6,812 nucleotides of DNA from positions 1 to 6,812 of the forward strand of contig WFUQ01000052.1 in NCBI GenBank assembly GCA_015484935.1, in the 5' to 3' direction. Numbering within the stretch: the stretch's first letter is position 1; each line of letters opens with the position of its first letter. The position numbers were made by a program, and so were the translations under genes. A model generated the notes under the pieces. That model was not told the origin of the DNA, did not search any database, and worked only from the letters and a program-made list of their open reading frames with translations. This document shows, in pieces, positions 1 to 6,012 of this stretch. The DNA comes from Gammaproteobacteria bacterium (lineage in GTDB: Bacteria > Pseudomonadota > Gammaproteobacteria > SZUA-229).

Positions 1-1
1 A

Positions 2-292
2 TTCAATACTGACAACAAACAGACCGCGTACTGGGGCGCTTACAGCGTCGCCAAAGCCGGTGCCGCTAACCTGATGGGTCTGCTTTCGAAGGAGTTGGAA
101 TCCCGTCACATCCCGGTGAACGCGTTTGACCCTGTTGCGGTGCGCACCAATTTCAGAACGCGCGCATTCCCCGGAGAAGACCCGCGCGAACTCCCCTTGC
201 CGGACGAAGTAGCCAAATACTATGTGACACTACTGAGTGGTGATATCGAACAGACCGGGCAGGTATTCGTTGCTGAAGATTTTGCGGGATAG
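2..292 (+). CDS. yciK: C-terminal part of a YciK-like short-chain dehydrogenase/reductase (5' end outside window)
   Basis: The last 96 codons of an NAD(P)-dependent oxidoreductase of the short-chain dehydrogenase (SDR) family; the Rossmann nucleotide-binding half lies before the window. The catalytic Tyr-x-x-x-Lys pair is visible as YSVAK at visible residues 14-18, in the context WGAYSVAKAG. The segment RTNFRTRAFPGEDPREL closely follows the equivalent part of E. coli YciK as I remember it, which supports this subfamily over a generic SDR. The usual Asn-Pro-Gly after the catalytic helix reads DPVAVRT here, a small departure. Substrate is unknown; E. coli YciK is itself a putative oxidoreductase. 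It ends at TAG 290-292 and converges on the minus-strand series. Family call is firm, subfamily call good. Confidence 0.85.
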   Translation, partial: FNTDNKQTAYWGAYSVAKAGAANLMGLLSKELESRHIPVNAFDPVAVRTNFRTRAFPGEDPRELPLPDEVAKYYVTLLSGDIEQTGQVFVAEDFAG

Positions 293-376
293 TAACTGCG
301 GGATAGGTAACTATGGGCAATAGGTTTTTTGCCGCGAAGGACGCAAACGGAACACGAATAAAACAAAGGCTAACCA
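293..376. other. Convergent intergenic gap with small repeats and no clear terminator
   Basis: This 84-base gap separates the 3' ends of two converging genes. A near-perfect tandem repeat straddles the end of the plus-strand gene: GCGGGATAGTAACT (284-297) followed at once by GCGGGATAGGTAACT (298-312). A six-T run (325-330) has only a weak stem before it (ATAG 303-306 with CTAT 311-314, loop GTAA). GGCAA 316-320 can also pair with TTGCC 329-333. Neither is a convincing intrinsic terminator for either strand. Three related units of about nine bases follow at 333-360 (CGCGAAGGA, CGCAAACGGA, ACACGAATA). Confidence 0.5.
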
Positions 377-1405
377 TCACTCCATCAGGTCGATCTTGAT
401 GCCTTTGGCTCTCAGCGTATCAGCGCGATGGTCGATGTAGCGTTGAAAATTAGGCTGGGTCTTGTAGGCACCTGATGCGACGTAATCCAGGACTGACTGG
501 GTGTGAAACGCTTTCAGGTATGCATCGGAGCGGAACACTTCTTTACCTGCCGCATCGAAGAACACCAGGCTGGGTGCATAGTTTATATCGAGTTGTTTCG
601 CCCAGTCGTAGATGCTGCTAGAGACACCATCCGGTCGTCTGATTTTATCTTTCGACCACATGTCCAGCACTGCGACATTGAACCTGCCGAGCAATTCTTT
701 ACTCTCAGGTCGCTGCAATATATCCAGATGCAGTTCATCACAGGCGACACAACGGTGTTGTTCAAACATCACCAGCGTGTATCGATCACTGTCTGGCAGA
801 TACAGGTCATCGGCCTGCTTCACACTGTTCACACCGGTGTGCAGCTTGCCACTGGATGGCTGCGGATCCACTTTCTGCATGTATGCCTGATAACTCATCG
901 TGGCTTCCTGTTTCTTGCCGACATAATCCAGCAAGGCAGAAAATTTCGCCGGTGCATAATAGCCATTGGCTCTGAACACGACTTTTCTGTCACGGTTGAA
1001 AAATATCAAGGTCGGCGTGTACTGCACCCGCAGTGCTTCGGCGAACTGTTTCTCGGTCACCACCTTGTCACCGATGGTGACCTCGCGGTCACCCCACATA
1101 TTGATCGCGATCACATCGAAGTACTTCCGGGTCTTGTCGGCGATGGCTTTCTGGCCAAAATTATCCTGCAACAGTTTTTCACAATAAGGACAGCCATCCT
1201 GGAAGAAATACAACAGCACACGCTTGCCACTGGCATCTGCATCGGCGATATCTTCATACAGATCGAGGAAAGAGGTTTTGAACCAGTCCGGTTTTTCATG
1301 ATAACCGGGATTGACCAGACCGGCCGCGAGTTCGGTTTCATTCGCCGCTACAGCCTGCAATGAAACGAGAGAGATAACCAAGGTAACGAATATCGACTTG
1401 AACAT
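377..1405 (-). CDS. Exported protein with two tandem thioredoxin-fold (SoxW-like) domains
   Basis: A 342-residue protein, probably a periplasmic thiol-disulfide oxidoreductase of the SoxW-like thioredoxin family. ATG 1405 is chosen over the longer reading frame (to 1486) because it gives a clean signal peptide (MFKSIFVTLVISLVSLQAVA, cut near residue 20-21) and has AAGAGG a few bases upstream; the longer form would overlap rluB. Domain 1 (about 40-165) has CPYC at 72-75 and the cis-proline at 131 (YTPTLIFF). Domain 2 (about 190-312) has CVAC at 219-222 and its proline at 278 (YAPSLVFF). Both halves also share an aromatic strand before CxxC, an MW pair near 103-104 and 249-250, and a closing LLDYV/VLDYV, so an internal duplication is clear. 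The gene starts 20 bases after the rluB stop and is last in the series. Partner and substrate are unknown, and no sox or cytochrome biogenesis genes are nearby. Confidence 0.85.
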   Translation of the reverse strand: MFKSIFVTLVISLVSLQAVAANETELAAGLVNPGYHEKPDWFKTSFLDLYEDIADADASGKRVLLYFFQDGCPYCEKLLQDNFGQKAIADKTRKYFDVIAINMWGDREVTIGDKVVTEKQFAEALRVQYTPTLIFFNRDRKVVFRANGYYAPAKFSALLDYVGKKQEATMSYQAYMQKVDPQPSSGKLHTGVNSVKQADDLYLPDSDRYTLVMFEQHRCVACDELHLDILQRPESKELLGRFNVAVLDMWSKDKIRRPDGVSSSIYDWAKQLDINYAPSLVFFDAAGKEVFRSDAYLKAFHTQSVLDYVASGAYKTQPNFQRYIDHRADTLRAKGIKIDLME

Positions 1406-1425
1406 AAGTCCGCCTCTTCTTGAGA

Positions 1426-2283
1426 TTACTTCGAGGTGCTGCGTTTTCTCGAGTTTGTGCGCGCACCGGGTTTCGCACCCGACCACACAGATTTTCTGGC
1501 TCTGCCCGAAACACGTTTCTGTTTGGGCTTGTCACAGGTGAGACCCACCTGAGCACAGATTTGTTCAACCATTTCGAATTCCAGCTCGACCGATTTACCC
1601 TGACGCAGATTGCGTGGCAACACATAATCGGCATAACGGATGCGGATGAGACGGCTCACACGGGTATCGACCGCTTCCCACAGACGACGCACTTCGCGGT
1701 TACGCCCTTCCTTGAGGATGACATGGTACCAGTGGTTGGCACCCTGCCCACCGGCATCTTCGATGCCGTCAAACTTCGCCATGCCGTCTTCCAGCTTGAT
1801 ACCTTTCAACAGTTGCTTGAGTTTTGATTCGTTGACTTCACCGTTGACCCGAACAGCATATTCGCGTTCGATCTCGTTTGACGGGTGCATCAAACGGTTG
1901 GCGAGCTCGCCGCTGTTGGTGAACAGTAACAGACCGCTGGTATTGATATCGAGCCGACCGATACTGACCCAGCGACTGTTCGGCAGGCCGGGAAGGTTCT
2001 TGAATACGGTCCTGCGTCCTTCTTCATCCTTACGCGTGCACACCTCACCTTCCGGCTTGTTGTATGCCAGCATGCGTACGACATTGCCGGGCTGTTTGAT
2101 GATGACACGACGACCGTTGCAATGGACCTGATCGCCTTCATGCACTTTATAACCGAGCGCGATGACCTTGCCGTTGACTTTTACCCGGCCCTGTTCGATC
2201 CAGCGTTCGATTTCACGACGCGAACCGTAACCCAGTCGCGCCATCGCTTTCTGCGCGCGTTCTTCGAATCGTTCGGTATCCAA
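1426..2283 (-). CDS. rluB: 23S rRNA pseudouridine synthase B
   Basis: A 285-residue RsuA/RluB-type pseudouridine synthase. E. coli RluB makes pseudouridine 2605 in 23S rRNA; RluE and RluF are paralogues, but the resemblance here is to RluB. An S4 RNA-binding domain covers about 8-55 (ARLGYGSRREIERWIEQGRV). The catalytic domain follows, with the active-site Asp112 in GRLDINTSGLLLFT, then ELANRLMHPS and the RNREVRRLWEAV segment at 194-205. The tail from about 252 is strongly basic (Lys/Arg), as in the E. coli protein. The start is apparently TTG (2283): the first in-frame ATG (residue 14) would cut off the beginning of the S4 domain, and the E. coli start aligns about five residues inside this one. 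CTG 2301 is the only other candidate. No Shine-Dalgarno is visible, and scpB ends only 14 bases upstream, so translation may be coupled to scpB. Confidence 0.93.
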   Translation of the reverse strand: MDTERFEERAQKAMARLGYGSRREIERWIEQGRVKVNGKVIALGYKVHEGDQVHCNGRRVIIKQPGNVVRMLAYNKPEGEVCTRKDEEGRRTVFKNLPGLPNSRWVSIGRLDINTSGLLLFTNSGELANRLMHPSNEIEREYAVRVNGEVNESKLKQLLKGIKLEDGMAKFDGIEDAGGQGANHWYHVILKEGRNREVRRLWEAVDTRVSRLIRIRYADYVLPRNLRQGKSVELEFEMVEQICAQVGLTCDKPKQKRVSGRARKSVWSGAKPGARTNSRKRSTSK

Positions 2284-2297
2284 CTGTATGGTGTGGG

Positions 2298-3050
2298 TCA
2301 GTGCAGCTTGGCTGCGGCGGGCGATTCCATCTCGACTTCGTCAGCGGAGTCAGCTTCCGCCATAGCAACTTCCTGTTGAGTCTCTTCTGTCACTTCGTCC
2401 GTTGTCGCTTCACCTTCTGTCACTTCATCAGCGATATCCTCTACGCCTGCTGATTCGGTGTCGTCGGCAGTTCCCTCGTCTTCCTGCATCTCTTCGAGCG
2501 CCAGTTCAGGGTGAACCTGATCGAGGTCTTTGATCTCTGCCAGTGTCGGTAACTGATCCAGTGATTTCAGATTGAAGTAATCCAGAAACTCTTTCGAAGT
2601 CCCGTAGAGTGTCGGTTTGCCGGGAACATCTTTGTGACCCAGCACTTTTATCCACTCACGTTCCAGCAGGGTCTTGATGATGTTGGAACTGACACTGACA
2701 CCGCGCACTTCTTCGATCTCACCGCGGGTGATAGGTTGGCGGTATGCGATCAGCGACAGCGTCTCCAGCAGTGCACGTGAATAACGCGCAGGTTTTTCTT
2801 CCCATAGACGACCGACCCATGTCGAGTAATCCTGTTTCACCTGCATGCGGTAACCGGAGGCGACCTGTTTCAGCTCCATGCAACGCTCGCCGTAAGCGTC
2901 TTCGAGTTCGTGCAATGCTTTACGTATCTCGTCACGTGTCGGCTGATCTTCATCCAGACTGAACAAGGCTTCCATATGCGGTACGGTCAGGGGGCGATCA
3001 GCGGTCAGTAAAACAGCTTCAAGAATGTCTTTTAGTTTTTGTAATTCCAT
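2298..3050 (-). CDS. scpB: Segregation and condensation protein B, with long acidic tail
   Basis: A 250-residue ScpB, the winged-helix dimer subunit that binds the ScpA kleisin in the SMC-ScpAB condensin complex on the nucleoid. The N-terminal winged helix is about 1-75 (LKDILEAVLLTADRPLTV near the start). The second is about 85-160, with the family signature YSRALLETLSLIAYRQPITR (90-109) followed by RGVSVSSNIIKTLLEREWI (116-134) and the GKPTLYGTSKEFLDYF stretch. From about 182 to 243 the protein turns into a low-complexity tail rich in Glu, Asp, Thr and Ala with two DEVTE units (208-212, 218-222), probably disordered; many proteobacterial ScpB proteins carry some acidic tail. ATG 3050 has GGAG seven bases upstream. 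It starts 20 bases after the scpA stop. The smc gene is not in the window. Confidence 0.95.
   Translation of the reverse strand: MELQKLKDILEAVLLTADRPLTVPHMEALFSLDEDQPTRDEIRKALHELEDAYGERCMELKQVASGYRMQVKQDYSTWVGRLWEEKPARYSRALLETLSLIAYRQPITRGEIEEVRGVSVSSNIIKTLLEREWIKVLGHKDVPGKPTLYGTSKEFLDYFNLKSLDQLPTLAEIKDLDQVHPELALEEMQEDEGTADDTESAGVEDIADEVTEGEATTDEVTEETQQEVAMAEADSADEVEMESPAAAKLH
2384..2429. repeat. Imperfect 16-base direct repeat, 30-base offset, inside the scpB tail
   Basis: CTTCTGTCACTTC at 2384-2396 recurs at 2414-2426; the next three bases (GTC and ATC) extend the match to 15 of 16. It encodes the two DEVTE units of the ScpB acidic tail. An in-frame offset of 30 bases fits growth of the tail by local duplication. 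Confidence 0.6.
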
Positions 3051-3070
3051 CGTGCTTCTCCGACAGCAGA

Positions 3071-3931
3071 TTAGTTAGCGGGTGTATCCAGTGGCGCCGG
3101 ACCTTCCGACTCACTGTTACCCGATGCAGCCTTGATATGTAGACTCGCGAACGGTTCGGACTGAACCATGTCGATCAGTTGTTCCTTGACCAGTTCCAGG
3201 ATCGCCAGAAACGTGACCACGACACCACGACGACCTTCTTCGATGGTGAACAACGATGTGTAATCGGTAAACCCATCGGCACTGATCTTGCTCAGTACGC
3301 GACTCATACGCTCCCGCACCGATAAGGCTTCACGCTGCACCTGATGGTGCGAATACATCTCGGCGCGTGACATGGCATCTTTGAATGCGATCACCAGTTC
3401 GCGCAGTGACAGCTCGGGCAACGGGCGCTCGGTATGTAATTCCGGCGGTACCACATCGACCATGTGTATGTCGCGACCAACGCGTGGCAATTCGTCCACT
3501 TCCATCGCGACCTTTTTGAAACGCTCGTATTCCTGCAATCGACGGACCAGTTCGGCACGTGGATCATCTTCGTCCTGACTCTCTTCCGGTCGTGGCAGCA
3601 ACATACGTGATTTGATCTCGGCGAGCATCGCTGCCATCACCAGATACTCGGCAGCCACTTCGATCTTCATGGTCTGCATCATGTCGATGTATTCCACGTA
3701 CTGTTTGGTGATGTCTGCCAGCGGGATATCCAGAATATCCAGATTCTGCCGTTTGATGAGATAGAGCAACAGATCCAGCGGCCCTTCGAAGGCCTCCAGG
3801 ATAACTTCCAGTGCGTCAGGCGGGATATACAGGTCTTGCGGAACGACCGTCAGCGGCTCGCCCGCGACCAGCGCGAACGGCATTTCATCCTGTTTTGGCT
3901 GGCCGGCTTCCTGTGGATTGTTGTCTTGCAT
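3071..3931 (-). CDS. scpA: Segregation and condensation protein A (kleisin)
   Basis: A 286-residue ScpA, the kleisin that bridges the two SMC heads and recruits ScpB for chromosome compaction and segregation. After a variable N-terminal extension of about 45 residues comes the family hallmark FEGPLDLLLYLIKRQNLDIL (48-67), continuing into DIPLADITKQYVEYI. The helix AAEYLVMAAMLAEIKSRMLL (93-112) follows, with SRMLLP as a second signature. A charged linker runs from about 115 to 230. The C-terminal winged helix that contacts the second SMC head is at about 205-268 (VVVTFLAILELVKEQLI). The length is normal for proteobacterial ScpA. ATG 3929-3931 has no good Shine-Dalgarno, which is odd for a gene starting 73 bases after trpS. 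Stop TAA lies 20 bases before scpB, the usual pairing. The presence of scpAB implies an smc gene elsewhere. Confidence 0.95.
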   Translation of the reverse strand: MQDNNPQEAGQPKQDEMPFALVAGEPLTVVPQDLYIPPDALEVILEAFEGPLDLLLYLIKRQNLDILDIPLADITKQYVEYIDMMQTMKIEVAAEYLVMAAMLAEIKSRMLLPRPEESQDEDDPRAELVRRLQEYERFKKVAMEVDELPRVGRDIHMVDVVPPELHTERPLPELSLRELVIAFKDAMSRAEMYSHHQVQREALSVRERMSRVLSKISADGFTDYTSLFTIEEGRRGVVVTFLAILELVKEQLIDMVQSEPFASLHIKAASGNSESEGPAPLDTPAN

Positions 3932-4004
3932 GGCGCTTATATTACCGTAACTGAGCGGGCTGTGTAGCCCATAATTGACGACCGGTGAGGTGGTGCTGCC
4001 TCAG
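3932..4004 (-). promoter_or_regulatory. trpS-scpA intercistronic leader with two small hairpins
   Basis: In the minus-strand transcript, the first hairpin (TGAGG / CCTCA, complement of 3986-4003, 8-base loop) starts two bases after the trpS stop. The second (GGGCT-ACAC-AGCCC, complement of 3957-3970) lies 25 bases before the scpA start. Neither is followed by a T run, so they do not look like intrinsic terminators. They could be RNA-processing or attenuation elements, or chance. No convincing promoter is seen: TAATAT at 3944-3939 is too close to the start codon and lacks a -35 box. Confidence 0.3.
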
Positions 4005-5222
4005 CTAAAGATACGCGATACCCATCGCCTTGCGCACGTCATCCAGCGTATCACTGGCCTGCTCGCGGGCAGCTTCATTGCCCTCTTCGATGATGGATTT
4101 CACCGTCGCCAGGTCGTCTTCGTATTCTCTGGCGCGCTGCTGGATCGGTTTGAGCTCCGCCAGCACCGCATCGATCACCGGCTGCTTGCAATCCACACAG
4201 CCGATACCGGCACTGCGGCAGCCGTCCTGCACCCAGTCGCGAGTCTCGTCATCGGAATACACTTCGTGGAACTGCCAGACCGGACACTTCGACGGATCAC
4301 CCGGATCAGTACGCCGCACACGCGCCGGATCAGTCGGCATGGTACGCAGCTTTTTGGCGATCTCATCGGGATCATCTCGCAACGCGATGGTATTGCCATA
4401 CGATTTGGACATCTTCTGTCCGTCCAGCCCCGGCATCTTGGATGCCGGTGTCAGCAGAGCCTGTGGTTCCGGCAGGATGATCTTGCCCGACCCCTCCAGA
4501 TAACCGAACAGACGCTCCTTGTCACCGATGGAGATATTCTGCTGCGAATCGAGCAACGCCTGCGCCACATCCAGCGCCTGCTGGTCGCCCTGCTCCTGAT
4601 AATTTTTGCGGTATTCACGATACATACGTGCATTCTTCTTACCCATCTTGGCGATGGCCGCTTCCGCTTTTTCTTCAAAACCGGGTTCACGTCCATACAG
4701 ATGGTTGAAACGGCGTGCCACTTCGCGGGTCAGCTCGACATGCGCCACCTGATCTTCACCCACCGGCACCATACCGGCCTTGTAGATGAGGATGTCCGCA
4801 CTCTGTAACAACGGGTAACCGAGGAAGCCATAGGTCGCCAGATCTTTCTCTTTCAGCATCTCCTGCTGGTCTTTGAAGGTCGGCACGCGTTCCAGCCAGC
4901 CCAGCGGCGTAATCATGGAGAGCAGCGTATGCAACTCGGCATGTTCCGGCACCTGCGACTGGATGAACAACTTGGCCGCACCCGGGCTCACACCCGCCGC
5001 CAACCAGTCGATGACCATATCCCAGACACTCTGTTCGATGATGGACGGGTCTTCGTAATGCGTGGTCAAAGCATGCCAGTCGGCCACGAAGAAGAAGCAT
5101 TCGTATTCATGCTGCAGGTTCACCCAGTTTTTCAGCACGCCATGATAATGGCCGAGATGCAACAGACCGGTCGGTCGCATGCCTGAGAGTACGCGCTGAT
5201 GTTGCGCTGCTACTGTATTCAA
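4005..5222 (-). CDS. trpS: Tryptophanyl-tRNA synthetase, long form with predicted [4Fe-4S] site
   Basis: A 405-residue class I aminoacyl-tRNA synthetase that activates tryptophan with ATP and charges tRNA-Trp in the cytoplasm. It has the TrpRS opening SGMRPTGLLHLGHYHG, with the HIGH-type motif as HLGH (22-25). Further motifs are YPLLQSADILIYKA (136-149), PVGEDQVAHVELTREVARR (153-171) and KMSKS (270-274). It exceeds E. coli TrpRS (334 residues), mainly by a charged helical insert at about 181-247 before KMSKS. Four cysteines, C313, C335, C342 and C345 (C-x21-C-x6-C-x2-C), match almost exactly the iron-sulfur motif known from Thermotoga maritima TrpRS. The start is apparently TTG 5222: the frame is closed by TAA at 5259-5261 and the next ATG (residue 15) lies inside the conserved opening. 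GGGGAAAGG just upstream can serve as ribosome binding site. The gap to the M50 gene is 36 bases. Confidence 0.95.
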   Translation of the reverse strand: MNTVAAQHQRVLSGMRPTGLLHLGHYHGVLKNWVNLQHEYECFFFVADWHALTTHYEDPSIIEQSVWDMVIDWLAAGVSPGAAKLFIQSQVPEHAELHTLLSMITPLGWLERVPTFKDQQEMLKEKDLATYGFLGYPLLQSADILIYKAGMVPVGEDQVAHVELTREVARRFNHLYGREPGFEEKAEAAIAKMGKKNARMYREYRKNYQEQGDQQALDVAQALLDSQQNISIGDKERLFGYLEGSGKIILPEPQALLTPASKMPGLDGQKMSKSYGNTIALRDDPDEIAKKLRTMPTDPARVRRTDPGDPSKCPVWQFHEVYSDDETRDWVQDGCRSAGIGCVDCKQPVIDAVLAELKPIQQRAREYEDDLATVKSIIEEGNEAAREQASDTLDDVRKAMGIAYL

Positions 5223-5258
5223 AAAGCCTTTCCCCGTAGAAATCCAGAAACCAAAAAA

Positions 5259-5909
5259 TTACAGACCGAATATTAACTCAATTAACGCCTGAAAATGCTG
5301 TATCACCGGCCACATGAACTTGCCCAGAATACCCGTGAACAGTAATGCGATGATGATCCACATGCCATAGGGCTCGATACGCATAAACTTCATCGCCATC
5401 ATCGGCGGCATGATCCCTGCCACCACGCGCCCGCCATCCAGCGGCGGGATCGGAATCAGGTTCAACACCATCAGTATCAGATTGATGGTGATACCTGCTG
5501 CGCCCATCGCCGCAAGAAATTGCGTCAGTTGTCCGCCGAAGATATCAAGTCGGGCGAACACGATCACTATCGCCCAGCAACATGCCATCAGAAAATTCGA
5601 TACCGGACCGGCCACCGCCACCAGCGCCATATCCAGGATCGGTTGTTTGAACTGGCGGATATCCACCGGCACCGGCTTCGCCCAGCCGATGACGAAACCG
5701 CTCAGAAACAACAAGGCCAGCGGCAGCACTACCGTGCCTATCGGGTCGATATGACGCAGCGGGTTGATGCTGATGCGTCCCAGACGGCTGGCGGTCGAAT
5801 CACCCAGCTTGAACGCCACCCAACCGTGCGCGGCTTCGTGCAGAGTGATGGCGAGTAAAACAGGAGGTGCCCACACCGCGATGGTGTAGAGAGTATCGGT
5901 GGAAATCAT
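5259..5909 (-). CDS. Site-2 protease family (M50) integral membrane metalloprotease
   Basis: A 216-residue polytopic inner-membrane zinc protease of the compact SpoIVFB/YwhC-like M50 group, which cleaves substrates within the membrane. The zinc-binding HExxH is HEAAH (24-28) in the first hydrophobic helix (about 8-30). The third ligand is Asp158 in NLIPIPPLDGGRV (150-162), the typical N-x-P-x-P-x-L-D-G motif. Hydrophobic segments lie at about 8-30, 56-78, 92-119, 130-155 and 183-198. No PDZ domain is present, unlike RseP, and the length is normal for the small type. ATG 5907-5909 directly follows an in-frame TGA, so the start cannot lie further upstream; the ribosome binding site is weak. No substrate can be inferred: neighbours are housekeeping genes and no anti-sigma factor is seen. 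Confidence 0.92.
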   Translation of the reverse strand: MISTDTLYTIAVWAPPVLLAITLHEAAHGWVAFKLGDSTASRLGRISINPLRHIDPIGTVVLPLALLFLSGFVIGWAKPVPVDIRQFKQPILDMALVAVAGPVSNFLMACCWAIVIVFARLDIFGGQLTQFLAAMGAAGITINLILMVLNLIPIPPLDGGRVVAGIMPPMMAMKFMRIEPYGMWIIIALLFTGILGKFMWPVIQHFQALIELIFGL

Positions 5910-6012
5910 TCAGGTAGTGGCTGACACATGATGGAGTGGCATATTACAGGGAATAGGATGGAGTGAATAGTGGATAACGGACAAGCGATAAACCCGTCGA
6001 TTGCGTCCCTGA
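5910..6012 (-). promoter_or_regulatory. yciO-M50 intergenic region with a weak possible promoter
   Basis: This is the widest internal gap of the series (103 bases). On the minus strand, TATTCA (5969-5964) and TAATAT (5946-5941), 17 bases apart, form a poor sigma-70-like pair that would start RNA about 25 bases before the M50 start codon. The nonamer GATGGAGTG occurs twice (5930-5938, 5957-5965). No terminator for yciO is visible. The promoter call is tentative. Confidence 0.25.

Noticed and set aside
316..333. Hairpin plus T run as terminator for the YciK-like gene
   Set aside because: The T run lies in the loop and 3' arm of a 5-bp stem rather than after a stable GC-rich hairpin.
503..1363. 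Plus-strand open frame of 286 codons opposite the double-thioredoxin gene
   Set aside because: It lies wholly antisense to a gene with a signal peptide, two CxxC motifs and an internal duplication; the translated product shows no recognisable domain.
1406..1486. Longer start for the thioredoxin gene
   Set aside because: It would bury the signal peptide 27 residues inside the protein and overlap the end of rluB; ATG 1405 has a ribosome binding site.
3939..3967. Promoter for scpA using TAATAT
   Set aside because: The -10 would sit seven bases from the start codon and the bases at the -35 position (CTACAC) do not match the consensus.
3975..4808. Plus-strand open frame of 277 codons opposite trpS
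   Set aside because: Antisense shadow of a certain trpS coding region; the product is His/Arg/Leu-rich without known motifs.
5930..5965. Repeated nonamer GATGGAGTG as a regulator site
   Set aside because: Only two short direct copies in a purine-rich gap without symmetry; chance or slippage is enough to explain them.
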